A DNA stretch of 64,000 nt, from assembly GCA_008015505.1 (NCBI GenBank), contig SSFR01000002.1:1-64000 (forward strand), written 5' to 3'. How positions within the stretch are numbered: position 1 is the first letter of the stretch; each line of letters begins with the position of its first letter. This document shows, one piece after another, positions 52,470-61,694 of this stretch. The position numbers and the translations under genes were made by a program. Below the pieces are notes generated by a model. The model worked only from the letters and a program-made list of their open reading frames with translations, was not told the origin of the DNA and ran no database searches. The stretch is from Pedobacter sp. Its GTDB lineage: Bacteria > Bacteroidota > Bacteroidia > Sphingobacteriales > Sphingobacteriaceae.

Positions 52470-52987
52470 TCCGCTGGGGGTTCATCGACAGGCGTTCCTG
52501 CCTTCTGTTTCTTCCTTAATTGTTGGTCCTCGGCTATACAGGAAATTAAATCTGTGCGTAATGCTTCTTCATCAATACTGACAAGCCGAATAGAATCTTT
52601 TATACTCAACAGATTATTAATTTTCTTACTCAGATTTTTATAGGCAATAAAGTTTACTGCAGTATCACCAACCCCACTGAGCATGGTTTTATTTAGTTTT
52701 TCTTTCTCATTACTAATTAAACGCTGCAATTCTAAACCATTCATAACCTTTTCGGTATTAAGCAATTGCATGTGCGTATAGATCGATTCCACTTGATCTG
52801 AAAGCAATTGATACTTGACCACTAACTGATCATATTTATTCGCTTTTTGAACTAATAACCCCCCTTCCGACTCGGCCACATTAAAATAGGTATATACACA
52901 TGCCAACGACCCTACAAATAGTATAGTAAAGTTGATCGCAAAAACCCCAACTCTTCTATTGATTTCGGAAGCATTTAATGGTCTCAT
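52466..52987 (-). CDS. tssO: TssO, T6SSiii inner-membrane protein
   Basis: 173 residues. N-terminal motif MRPLNASEINRRVGVFAINF followed by one membrane helix (TILFVGSLACVYTYF) and a periplasmic helical domain, as in TssO. The N-terminal LNxSEIxxR pattern is a good TssO mark. It comes 87 bases after tssK with a strong hairpin between them, and overlaps the next gene by 4 bases. Confidence 0.75.
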   Translation of the reverse strand: MRPLNASEINRRVGVFAINFTILFVGSLACVYTYFNVAESEGGLLVQKANKYDQLVVKYQLLSDQVESIYTHMQLLNTEKVMNGLELQRLISNEKEKLNKTMLSGVGDTAVNFIAYKNLSKKINNLLSIKDSIRLVSIDEEALRTDLISCIAEDQQLRKKQKAGTPVDEPPAE

Positions 52988-53036
52988 AATTGAATGATTA
53001 ATAATATTTAAACTCTAATTAGTATACAAATTCGCA

Positions 53037-53071
53037 CCTACTGGCTCTCTCCTCTGGAGAAAGTCAGTAGG
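53037..53071 (-). terminator. Strong hairpin between tssK and tssO
   Basis: Arms 53037-53052 and 53056-53071 pair over 16 positions with one mismatch and one G-T, around a 3-base loop, 4 bases after the tssK stop on the transcribed strand. No T-run follows, so it is more likely an mRNA-processing or stability element or a partial attenuator than a full terminator. Confidence 0.55.
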
Positions 53072-53074
53072 GCT

Positions 53075-54238
53075 TTAGTCTATCGTTTTCCATTTCTGCC
53101 TAATACCTGATGAAGATTGCCTCATTTCAGACTGCTCAGTTATGACAATGTTATCCTTACGTTGTCCAATATATTCTAGCGTACTCAAACGTTTCCAAAC
53201 TACACCAAGCATATCCAAAAACTTAGCAATTGAGTCAATGCTCTCATAGCTGTTCTGATGTTGATAAATAATACCAGCACACTGAGCCAAGACCCTACCA
53301 AAATTGCCCGGAGTAACATCTATCCATTGATAAAAATAGTTTAACAGCTCTTCCCGTTCCACCGTACTAAAGCAATTCACTACAACCAGTAACCTACTAG
53401 CCAGGGTTGAAAAACAACCAATCATCACAATTGGAGGTTGGTGCCTAACCATATTTTGATATTCAAACTGAATATCAGCGATATAGCTCAATAGCTCGCG
53501 GCAAAGCATATTAATCGTACCAGACAAGCCTGGATGCTGATGCCGCAGTTGTATCTTAGCTATGATTTTTAGTGAGTCTGCCTGTAATGTGCTTAATGCA
53601 TCTCCAAAATTCCTATAATATTGAAGTAGAATTGGATGACTAATAACAGCTGTACATGGAGGAATATAATTTTCATCAATCAGAAATTGATCTCCATGCC
53701 GAATGATTCTTCCAACGGTAAGATGAGTAGCACCATCTGAATTACCCTGATTTGCCGGTAAGACATTCAGCACGTATTTCGGCCCTACGTAAGGGACACG
53801 GGGAGGCACCTCTTCGGGATCAGGATCTCCAACAGGAACCCGCTCTTCTGGAATCACCCGTAAAACCACGTCAAATATCTGTTCATCATTCGTGCCAGAA
53901 AAAGCTTCGGCTGCAAAAGAATGCGTATACATCACAGCCTCACTATCGTATTTGGGATTAATAGATATTCTCAGTCCCCCAGAAGTCACCGCATTCAGCC
54001 CATTCAACACAATTTGAACAAATTGATCAGACCCAGAACGCTGATTAATCTGTATATCAATCGAACGATTTTGCCCTAAAAAAGGAGGCAAAACACCATA
54101 ATTATAGGTATTAATGGAGATCGAAATAGTATCTCTGATCGCATCGTAAATACTTTGCTCATTTTCTATAAAATGAGCCTCACTGAATTTCATGCTACCC
54201 GTCCAATTGATAGGCAAGTATTTTCTTGGTAAAATCAT
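53075..54238 (-). CDS. tssK: TssK-like T6SS baseplate-membrane adaptor
   Basis: 387 residues. The start IMLPRKYLPINWTGSMKFSE-like segment (actual MILPRKYLPINWTGSMKFSE) and the acidic spacer ERVPVGDPDPEEVPPRVPYV near residue 135 suit the TssK of T6SSiii, which links the baseplate (TssF/G/E) to the membrane complex. The C-terminal half is helical. It lies between tssN (5-base gap) and tssO. Confidence 0.75.
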   Translation of the reverse strand: MILPRKYLPINWTGSMKFSEAHFIENEQSIYDAIRDTISISINTYNYGVLPPFLGQNRSIDIQINQRSGSDQFVQIVLNGLNAVTSGGLRISINPKYDSEAVMYTHSFAAEAFSGTNDEQIFDVVLRVIPEERVPVGDPDPEEVPPRVPYVGPKYVLNVLPANQGNSDGATHLTVGRIIRHGDQFLIDENYIPPCTAVISHPILLQYYRNFGDALSTLQADSLKIIAKIQLRHQHPGLSGTINMLCRELLSYIADIQFEYQNMVRHQPPIVMIGCFSTLASRLLVVVNCFSTVEREELLNYFYQWIDVTPGNFGRVLAQCAGIIYQHQNSYESIDSIAKFLDMLGVVWKRLSTLEYIGQRKDNIVITEQSEMRQSSSGIRQKWKTID

Positions 54239-54243
54239 CTCAT

Positions 54244-55338
54244 TTATTTTAATAAACTATTCATCTGATCTGTCATCCATTTTTGACTTGCTTGTCTCCC
54301 TTGGCCTACTACCTGATTTCTAGCCCCCTGAGCCAAATTCTGCCCTTCTTGCTGCACCACATTAACTCCCCCCTGATCTCCCCCACTAGCTTCTCCATCA
54401 ACTGGCTGCGGTTGAGGACCTTGTTGAGCATCAACCTGTTGTTCTAATGAGCCTTGTGTTAAGGGCTCTTGACTGTTGGTTACTGGATTGTCCACACGCT
54501 CCTCTATAACCCGTTTGGCAACAATCACACTTCGATCGTTAATCCGATTCTCATAGATTGTTTTTTCAAAATCGATATAACGCTTCGAAGGCCAAAACCG
54601 TGGCTTCACATAAAATACCCAACCAAACTTTTGGTCATCATAACTCATGCATTCAATGGGATTTTTAGGATATTTTTTATTAAAATCTTCCAAAAAACGC
54701 TGAAACCACTCTTGAAAAACAATATTCTCGGGAGCCTTCGCTTTTACCTTGGTCCTACTGATATCGTCTCGATTCTTATATAGTTCAATCTCAAAAACAA
54801 ACATTGTATCGAAATGATCATCAAACCAATTATAATGCCACTTGTCATCGTAATACCATACCTGATAGATCTCAATTGGTATAGCAAGCAAAGCTTCAAG
54901 CGTATAACTGAAAAGAAGAGGAATGAAAACATACATCAGGGGTGAAGCTGCCATCAAACCATAATCAATCTCTGAGAAAAAATGAAAGACAATCAGGAAA
55001 ATGGACGCCGCCATCAGTGTTGTAATCAGTAAAGCGAGTATTTGTATTCCCTTCTGACCCTGCTCCTTATCAATCACTATTTTGGGGTAATACCTGACGT
55101 ACACATAGCCCATTAAAATACTATAGGCTGCATTGATCACATATATACTTGGCATATAAGGCCATTCCGTGAAAACTAAACAGACTGGGATAGCCAAAAT
55201 AATTGCCCCTAACAAAATAATCGCAATTAACTTTTTGTGATTGACTACTTGGTCTTTTTTAGCAACAAAAAATAGTACAATCGCAGCAATAAGTGCAATA
55301 ACAAATATTACAATAGGCAATAAAAGCACACGAATCAT
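54244..55338 (-). CDS. tssN: TssN, five-helix T6SSiii membrane protein
   Basis: 364 residues. Five hydrophobic helices fill the first 160 residues (VLLLPIVIFVIALIAAIVLF first, GLMAASPLMYVFIPLLFSYT last). A soluble cytoplasmic domain of about 100 residues follows, with FQEWFQRFLEDFNKKYPKNP and FGWVFYVKPRFWPSKRYIDF. The C-terminus (about 290-364) is Gln/Gly-rich and disordered. TssN is specific to Bacteroidota T6SS and replaces part of the TssJLM membrane complex. Confidence 0.8.
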   Translation of the reverse strand: MIRVLLLPIVIFVIALIAAIVLFFVAKKDQVVNHKKLIAIILLGAIILAIPVCLVFTEWPYMPSIYVINAAYSILMGYVYVRYYPKIVIDKEQGQKGIQILALLITTLMAASIFLIVFHFFSEIDYGLMAASPLMYVFIPLLFSYTLEALLAIPIEIYQVWYYDDKWHYNWFDDHFDTMFVFEIELYKNRDDISRTKVKAKAPENIVFQEWFQRFLEDFNKKYPKNPIECMSYDDQKFGWVFYVKPRFWPSKRYIDFEKTIYENRINDRSVIVAKRVIEERVDNPVTNSQEPLTQGSLEQQVDAQQGPQPQPVDGEASGGDQGGVNVVQQEGQNLAQGARNQVVGQGRQASQKWMTDQMNSLLK

Positions 55339-55432
55339 CTACGCTATTTTTTGTGAGTATTTAATACTTATTATTCGTATTGAGTACTCGCTCCATTATA
55401 TTACTGAGCATATTATTTAAATACATCTTGCT

Positions 55433-55861
55433 TTATACCGAAATAATTGGATTTAAATGAAACTCTGTTCTAAAATAAAAGGCTTCAGCCGTTTCCTTTA
55501 TTAAAGCATTCACTGTAATGGCTGCCTGTTTTTTCATTTCCTTATTCCCAGAGACCGTATTATAAACTTCTTCATCACTGATTTTGATGTTTACATCAAC
55601 CTGATTTAATCGACGTTCGTATTTCTCAATTGCTCTCAATAGCGAGCCTCTAATTTTTTGTTCATAATCATCTAGTTTAACCATCAGCTGAAAATCGAAA
55701 TTCCATATCTCACAACCAAAATTCATATCACCTTGATGCTCACCATAACGCGTCTCAATCATCAGTTGAATATGTTGTGCAATAGATTCCCCCAATGAAC
55801 ATGATGGTAAATTTTTACCCTGAAATATGTTTTCAAAAGCAAGTGGTATCTTGTAATACAT
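55433..55861 (-). CDS. tssE: TssE, gp25-like T6SS baseplate protein
   Basis: 142 residues. The GPW/gp25 fold is suggested by SLGESIAQHIQLMIETRYGE near residue 22 (the ETRYGE matches the conserved R-x-G), NFGCEIWNFDF near residue 45 and the helix GSLLRAIEKYERRL near residue 70. It nucleates sheath assembly on the baseplate. It lies 7 bases after tssG. Confidence 0.85.
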   Translation of the reverse strand: MYYKIPLAFENIFQGKNLPSCSLGESIAQHIQLMIETRYGEHQGDMNFGCEIWNFDFQLMVKLDDYEQKIRGSLLRAIEKYERRLNQVDVNIKISDEEVYNTVSGNKEMKKQAAITVNALIKETAEAFYFRTEFHLNPIISV

Positions 55862-55868
55862 CCGTTTC

Positions 55869-56801
55869 TTAGCTAAAAAATGTGTTCGTACCTAAATAAT
55901 AAGTTGCTGGTCTTTGTTTGGGTTTATTAATCACAATTAGATCTTTTTCGATTGGAATTTGCGGATCAAATAACCAAAGAAAAAGCTCATTTAACAGGAT
56001 ATCATTCTTTGATTGAGAAATAAACAAGGCCAGATTTTTATCTTCTATTGGACCTACTTGGACATGAATAACTGGTATGGTTTCTGACGATACTCCCCCT
56101 AAAACAGAAGATACCCCTAGCCTCGACTCATTTAAGGACAAATCAGAATATACTTTTCTCAAAATAGTTTTGGTCTTCAATATGATATTCACATTAACTC
56201 CTAAAAGCAGGGATAGAAAGCCAGATAACCGTTCATGGTTATTGCGCAATTGATGGATAATAGGAATCGTATAAAGAAACAAAACTGATTGTCGCTGATC
56301 CAATAATTTAAAAATAGGCCAACCAATGGCAAATTGATTGATAATAGGCTCCAGGTTTTCGTAAGCTCCGACATCTTCACGATAAGCAATACTCGTTCCA
56401 TATCGATTAATCAGTATTTCAAATGGAAGAAAAAACTGCCTAGCCCTTTTTTCCTCGGCTCTGGTTTTACTTACCCTCGACCGGACATTATTAGAATGAC
56501 TATACCCATACTGTTTATGAAACAGACCTTCTGGAAGCGTATCATAAATACCTGCTCTATTAGTTATAATATAAACGTAATTATCCGCCCCCTCACCCAA
56601 ACGTTTCAGATGTATACGTTCAATGTCCTTCGATGAACTTTTACCAATAACTCCATTAGGTACAATAAGGATTTTTTTCGGATCTACACCCTGCTTGATT
56701 AGGCCTACAGCAACAACCTCAGCCCTAAAATCGGTATCCAAGCCATTCTTACTAGCATTCAGTTCCTTAATAAGGTCTGCATTTATCATAAGAGGGATCA
56801 A
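55869..56801 (-). CDS. tssG: TssG-like T6SS baseplate protein
   Basis: 310 residues. It resembles the TssG wedge of T6SSiii: a helical N-terminal region, then FFLPFEILINRYGTSIAYRE near residue 122 and a beta C-terminal domain with SVLGGVSSETIPVIHVQVGP near residue 230. TssG binds TssF in a 1:2 wedge. It is encoded after the PAAR-like gene and before tssE. The name comes from order and length plus weak similarity. Confidence 0.7.
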   Translation of the reverse strand: MIPLMINADLIKELNASKNGLDTDFRAEVVAVGLIKQGVDPKKILIVPNGVIGKSSSKDIERIHLKRLGEGADNYVYIITNRAGIYDTLPEGLFHKQYGYSHSNNVRSRVSKTRAEEKRARQFFLPFEILINRYGTSIAYREDVGAYENLEPIINQFAIGWPIFKLLDQRQSVLFLYTIPIIHQLRNNHERLSGFLSLLLGVNVNIILKTKTILRKVYSDLSLNESRLGVSSVLGGVSSETIPVIHVQVGPIEDKNLALFISQSKNDILLNELFLWLFDPQIPIEKDLIVINKPKQRPATYYLGTNTFFS

Positions 56802-56908
56802 TTTATTTTTATATTAATTTAATTTACTAAAAATTAATCAATATAACAACCCCACAAACAGCACCTCATAAATTACCAAAGTAGACACACCCAAAATAAG
56901 CATCAATA

Positions 56909-57241
56909 CTATCCTGTAATTGAAATTTTACCACCAATACCACACATGATACTCGATGTCTTTAGCAAAATTTTCATGCTATTTATGGTCTCAGGATCGC
57001 TTGTTCCAGTCCAAGTCTTTGGTATAAGCACAGGAGCACAAGGGACCGGTACACCACTAGCTGCAGCTGTCAGAATATTACATGTTCCAAATGGCGTAAC
57101 AGTCGTATCCATCTCTGTTAATACCAATTGTCCATTTACAGATAATATGGGCTGCGAAGTTGCAGTAAGTACCCCCGGAGCCGACCCAGCCATACACTGA
57201 ACTGGACACGGACTAAGTGCATATAGTTTGGTAATACTCAT
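56909..57241 (-). CDS. PAAR-like tip protein (DUF4280)
   Basis: 110 residues. The pattern of a short beta protein with paired cysteines near the start (SPCPVQCMAG), NILTAAASGVPVPCAPVLIP in the middle and SSIMCGIGGKISITG at the end is typical of DUF4280, a PAAR-like spike cap. It has no extra N- or C-terminal effector domain. It is encoded right after vgrG, on whose tip it would sit. Confidence 0.8.
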   Translation of the reverse strand: MSITKLYALSPCPVQCMAGSAPGVLTATSQPILSVNGQLVLTEMDTTVTPFGTCNILTAAASGVPVPCAPVLIPKTWTGTSDPETINSMKILLKTSSIMCGIGGKISITG

Positions 57242-57261
57242 TGTTCATCCATTAAAATCCA

Positions 57262-59112
57262 TCAACTCATTTTAATCGTAGGTCCTTTAATATCCACCCC
57301 TGTACCACCTATTTCAACAGAACCAGCTCCCGATTCTTGCTTAATTGATGTTGAAGCTATCTTAACACTAGTAGAACCGGTCTTTTGCTCGATAGCTGTT
57401 TGGGCTTCCATCGTAATATTTTTAGCAGTGATCTTCACATCTTTATCAGCTTTAAGAATAATACCACTACTGCTCATCTCAATACTATTTTTGTTATTAT
57501 CATCTGTGATCTTAATTCCATCTTTAGTCATCAAAATAGTATTTTTTGCCTCGTTAGCCGTCACTTTCACACCATCTTTATTCATCAAGACAACATTTTT
57601 ATTCTTATCAGTAATGGTAATGCTTTCAGCATCCTGCTTATCATTAAATTCAATGACATGTCCACTACGAGTGGTGATACTTTTGATATCATTATTCTTG
57701 TTATCATCCTTGAGCTTGGCTGTTTTACTATTATGAAGCCCACCCATAACATAAGGGTGATTCGGATGACCTCGATAATAACCAACCAACACAATATCTC
57801 CTACCTCGGGTATGAATAAGATGCCTCGATTGGATTGTTCTTTTCCTCCCGAATACGGACTCAAACAAGGCATAAAAAACGATTTATTTAACTCAGGATC
57901 ACCATCATTCCAAAAGAAGCGTACCTGCACGCGCCCACTTGCATCTTCAGTAGAAATGACTTCGGCAAGTTCTGAAGTAGCCTCATAGCTTTTGGGCATG
58001 TTAACCCGATCTATAGGAATGAACTTTGCTTCTTTATCTATCGCCCTCAATTCATTTCTATACATATTTTCTTTATTCGAGTCCCCCAAGTAATGTGTAA
58101 TGGCAATCACTCGACACTGCATAAAGCTTTTTTCAGCACTACCATCTTGTACTTTAATTGACAACTGATCACCCAATTTAATTGTAGGCTTATTACACTG
58201 TCCTTCTAATACCAAATTTTGAGTCAACTGCTGTCCACTATTATAATCTGCTTGTTGTTTTACTTCATCGGAACTATTAGGCTGCCAGGATAGATATTCA
58301 TGACCACTGATCGAACTGAATATATTCTTTTGTGCATTATTGATCTTATCAACCCCATTATCTCCATAACTACCAGTTTCAGAATTTTGTTTGAAACTTT
58401 CCCCAGATTGATGATTATAACCCGCAGCCCCTAATCGAACTGGACTTACATTTAGCCCATAACGTATACCAGAAAAATCTGGTCCTAATACTAAAGCATG
58501 GGTTTGAGACTTTTTCGGATTACCAAAGTATAACGTTTTATCGTCCACATAGAACCATTCTCCATGACTAATAGCCAATCGATTCAAAAAATCAAAGACA
58601 TTCTCTTTATACTGTACAACATAAGGTAGCTTAAGATCATTAGCAATATGACACGATAGCCCGCAATAAGGGCCCATCACACCCTGAACAACCTTTTTAA
58701 CAACATCTTCTAATTTTTGCTTCGGATTTTTAGGATCCTTATCAAAAAAAGAGCGGGTTCTAGACACATTAGACAAAACATAACTACCACTATAACCAGA
58801 AATACGCAAATAAGGAACTACATTATTTTGTACCTCAACTGCTATATTGGTGATCAGTCCATTAAAATTAGACATATCGCCACCATCTTCCCCCCACTGG
58901 ATTAAGATCTTTTTGCCAACATAATTAAGTGCCACATCTTTACCATCCTTAATCAAAAATGCACCGCTAGTTAATTTCATTTCATTAACTGGAACATTAA
59001 ATGAAAAACGATGATGCGCATTAAATGCTTGTTCTATAATGAGATTAAGAAAAATCTTTATTTCCTCTCCATCAATCTTAATCTTTGCTATTACTGGCTT
59101 TGCTGTGATCAT
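57262..59112 (-). CDS. vgrG: VgrG / TssI spike protein of the T6SS
   Basis: 616 residues. The N-terminal 360 residues are the gp27-like hub; an OB-fold domain with VQVRFFWNDGDPELNKSFFM and IPEVGDIVLVGYYRGHPNHP (near residue 440) follows; the C-terminal 130 residues form a needle-like beta-helix of short repeats (VVLMNKDGVKVTANEAKNTI, ILMTKDGIKITDDNNKNSIE). There is no extra effector domain beyond the needle. It stands between tssF and the PAAR-like gene. Confidence 0.95.
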   Translation of the reverse strand: MITAKPVIAKIKIDGEEIKIFLNLIIEQAFNAHHRFSFNVPVNEMKLTSGAFLIKDGKDVALNYVGKKILIQWGEDGGDMSNFNGLITNIAVEVQNNVVPYLRISGYSGSYVLSNVSRTRSFFDKDPKNPKQKLEDVVKKVVQGVMGPYCGLSCHIANDLKLPYVVQYKENVFDFLNRLAISHGEWFYVDDKTLYFGNPKKSQTHALVLGPDFSGIRYGLNVSPVRLGAAGYNHQSGESFKQNSETGSYGDNGVDKINNAQKNIFSSISGHEYLSWQPNSSDEVKQQADYNSGQQLTQNLVLEGQCNKPTIKLGDQLSIKVQDGSAEKSFMQCRVIAITHYLGDSNKENMYRNELRAIDKEAKFIPIDRVNMPKSYEATSELAEVISTEDASGRVQVRFFWNDGDPELNKSFFMPCLSPYSGGKEQSNRGILFIPEVGDIVLVGYYRGHPNHPYVMGGLHNSKTAKLKDDNKNNDIKSITTRSGHVIEFNDKQDAESITITDKNKNVVLMNKDGVKVTANEAKNTILMTKDGIKITDDNNKNSIEMSSSGIILKADKDVKITAKNITMEAQTAIEQKTGSTSVKIASTSIKQESGAGSVEIGGTGVDIKGPTIKMS

Positions 59113-59161
59113 ATTAATAACATTTAGTATAAAAAATCAACATATAGCACACTGTTTAACT

Positions 59162-60958
59162 TTATGACAACCCATTCCAAAACAATCGATATATCCTCGA
59201 TGGATCAGACTGCTGCTGTAATTTTTGTAGCAATACATCGCCCCACTGAACCGTATCCTCTTTAAAATTATCAGTCGTATGGATATAGATATCTATTGAT
59301 CGCACCAATCCTTGCTTAGTTCCCTTACCAATCATCAATCCACTCTTCACTTCTACCTGTGAAACATTTTCACCAAGCTGATAATGAATAAAACTTTTAA
59401 TATCCTGAGCAGATACAATTTGCTCTTTAGTAAGCAAAACGTACTGATATGCCCTAATTTTTTCCGATTCATCTTGTGTGTCTCTTCCACCCCTAGTGGA
59501 TGTAAGTAATACACACCCAACCTGACTAGAATCTTGTATGTTCTGCACAACCGTTCCCATCCTAATTTGATTGGCGTTTTCACATTTGGTTACCCAGAAC
59601 TCAGCAGTAACTACCTCACTTGGCACTTCTTTCTTTAGTATAATATATTTCGATGCTTTATCTTCTTCATTCTTGTAGTTCCTTTTTGTTTGGTCAACTA
59701 CTGCATTAAGCACATCTATTAACTCCTGATTATTTCCCCCATTTAGAGCAGCAAAAGCTTGAACCTCATTTTTAACAAGCAGTTCCACATCCTTAACGAG
59801 ATTATATGCATCTCTTCGATCAAATCGTTCCAAACCTGATTTTCTAAGCGTATAAGTATTCACTTCTTCACCAGATTCTCTTAATTCTGTACGGTGATAA
59901 GACCCACTAATTGTTCCATATACACTTCCTTCACATAATAACCGCTCTGTACTATCGCAAACAAGCGGAATAAGCCCTGTATTAGTTGTTGCTAACTTTA
60001 ACTCTCTATTAACTACAGGAAAGCAGTTAGTATTTATTAACATATCACCTAAAATATCCGCTTCCAGATAAACAGGTAATTCAATACGTAACCACAACTT
60101 CTTCTCAGTAAAAAACTGTCCTAACTGCTCTTCCGAAAAGTAATCTTTAAAAATAGCAGGATACCCTTCTACATACTTCTGCAGCTCTGCTATACTGCTA
60201 CTCACTGTAAAAAATTGACTCTGGTAACTATTTTTTATATCATTTGCAACAAGACTATATGTCTCTAATCTTTTTATTGGATCGTTCTCATAAGATGTAT
60301 CAGCATAAACAAGCCCCTGACTCATTTGAAGTGGCATCTCCCCATCAATGGTCCACTTGGACATAGTCATACTCCTATATAAATCATTTCTCGAGCCTAA
60401 ATTAGGCCACTCAACAAAAAAAGACAAACCCTTAATATCATGAAGCTGGTTCGATATACTAACCCCCAACCACACATAATTCTGAGAGATACTCCCTGCA
60501 GTAGGCGTTGTCGTAACTACCTTATAAATGCAACCATCAACTTTACACGCATTGGAAGCGGTAATTAGATCAGTCACCTCAGCATGATACAATAAGATAT
60601 TGTCAATAGGTGTAAATGAAAACTTCTGGTCCTTTTGAGCCCCAATACCAGCTACTTCATATAAAGTAGTTTCATCGATTAATTGGGTAGTTGGACTACA
60701 ACTCGCATGCATCACTGCATGAGCAGGAACAACAGCAGTTAATTTTGTCGGAGTAAGCGTATCGGCCAGATACTCTACCAATCGCGCATTCGAAACTTCT
60801 ATATTTTGCTGTACTTTAAAAATTTCAGCAGCAAAAGCTTCCATCAGCAAGCGAACCACCGGTTCTAGATTATCATTATGCTTGATCCCCCAGAGGTCAG
60901 CGGCAGAATTTAACATTCTACCCAAAATGGACTCTTTACTAAAATCTGGTTGTTGCAT
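59162..60958 (-). CDS. tssF: TssF, T6SS baseplate wedge protein
   Basis: 598 residues. The N-terminus has KESILGRMLNSAADLWGIKH and, near residue 35, PVVRLLMEAFAAEIFKVQQN, which fits the TssF start; near residue 75 comes LTAVVPAHAVMHASCSPTTQ. The C-terminal half holds FWVTKCENANQIRMG near residue 472. TssF pairs with TssG in the baseplate. It follows hcp after 250 bases of non-coding DNA (60959-61208). Confidence 0.85.
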   Translation of the reverse strand: MQQPDFSKESILGRMLNSAADLWGIKHNDNLEPVVRLLMEAFAAEIFKVQQNIEVSNARLVEYLADTLTPTKLTAVVPAHAVMHASCSPTTQLIDETTLYEVAGIGAQKDQKFSFTPIDNILLYHAEVTDLITASNACKVDGCIYKVVTTTPTAGSISQNYVWLGVSISNQLHDIKGLSFFVEWPNLGSRNDLYRSMTMSKWTIDGEMPLQMSQGLVYADTSYENDPIKRLETYSLVANDIKNSYQSQFFTVSSSIAELQKYVEGYPAIFKDYFSEEQLGQFFTEKKLWLRIELPVYLEADILGDMLINTNCFPVVNRELKLATTNTGLIPLVCDSTERLLCEGSVYGTISGSYHRTELRESGEEVNTYTLRKSGLERFDRRDAYNLVKDVELLVKNEVQAFAALNGGNNQELIDVLNAVVDQTKRNYKNEEDKASKYIILKKEVPSEVVTAEFWVTKCENANQIRMGTVVQNIQDSSQVGCVLLTSTRGGRDTQDESEKIRAYQYVLLTKEQIVSAQDIKSFIHYQLGENVSQVEVKSGLMIGKGTKQGLVRSIDIYIHTTDNFKEDTVQWGDVLLQKLQQQSDPSRIYRLFWNGLS

Positions 60959-61208
60959 AAGCCATTTCCTAAATTAATGGATGTAACATTTATCCGAAAT
61001 AATACCTCCTAAAATTAGGGTGGATAGATACCTATCATTTTACAATACCACAATACAGAGAATTTAATACTGGTTTGGCGCCTATGAAAAACATTAAATT
61101 TGATTAGAGGAAAAGAGGAGCATATTTGAATTATAACATACTCACACTTTTACCCTAATCAAATTGGAATAAGTATAGTTCACTACATACAAATAGATAG
61201 CATAATAC
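60959..61208. other. Gap between hcp and tssF with an 11-base inverted repeat
   Basis: AT-rich non-coding DNA. AATTTGATTAG at 61097-61107 pairs perfectly with CTAATCAAATT at 61155-61165, with 47 bases between. This wide gap inside an otherwise tight operon may hold a promoter for the tssF part or a partial terminator that gives hcp higher expression. No clear TAnnTTTG box was found. Confidence 0.45.
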
Positions 61209-61607
61209 TTATTTCTTAACAGCATCAAACCAATCTTCTTGAGCGATAAGTGGTCCATCAGTAACTTTACCAATATCTACCCTGATTCCAATAGCATCAC
61301 CGTAGTTATCTATGCCTGTAATTCTAACTTTTTCTAACTTCACAGTGTGATCAGAACTACTTCCACTAACTTCATTGGTCAAAAGCTCTCCATCCATATA
61401 CTTTCTTTTAGCCATTGAATCATAAAGACCTTTTTTCTCACTATCCGCTAGCTTAATAAGAACAAGGGAACCATTTAAATACGCAGCGAAATTATTACCA
61501 CCGCCTGATCGCTCACTAAAGCTGAAATGAACCGCTTGTTGTAAAGTATACGACTTACCATCCAGTTTTAATAAACCACCTGTTTCTTTTGCACTTTTAG
61601 TTGCCAT
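61209..61607 (-). CDS. tssD: Hcp / TssD tube protein of the T6SSiii
   Basis: 132 residues. The T6SS tube subunit is a small beta-barrel with a helix: LLKLDGKSYTLQQAVHFSFS at the start, FAAYLNGSLVLIKLADSEKK in the middle and VKLEKVRITGIDNYGDAIGI near the end. This matches the TssD proteins of Bacteroidota. It stacks in rings inside the TssBC sheath and carries effectors. It follows tssC after 87 bases. Confidence 0.8.
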   Translation of the reverse strand: MATKSAKETGGLLKLDGKSYTLQQAVHFSFSERSGGGNNFAAYLNGSLVLIKLADSEKKGLYDSMAKRKYMDGELLTNEVSGSSSDHTVKLEKVRITGIDNYGDAIGIRVDIGKVTDGPLIAQEDWFDAVKK

Positions 61608-61694
61608 AATTTTAAAATTTAATTGTTAATTTATTGTTTATTTATTGTTTATTTATTTTATTTACATACGGATAACAAAAACACATTCTCTCTA

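Noticed and set aside
57385..57819. Plus-strand frames opposite vgrG
   Set aside because: They are shadows of the repetitive VgrG needle region, with low-complexity Ile/Leu/Ser content.
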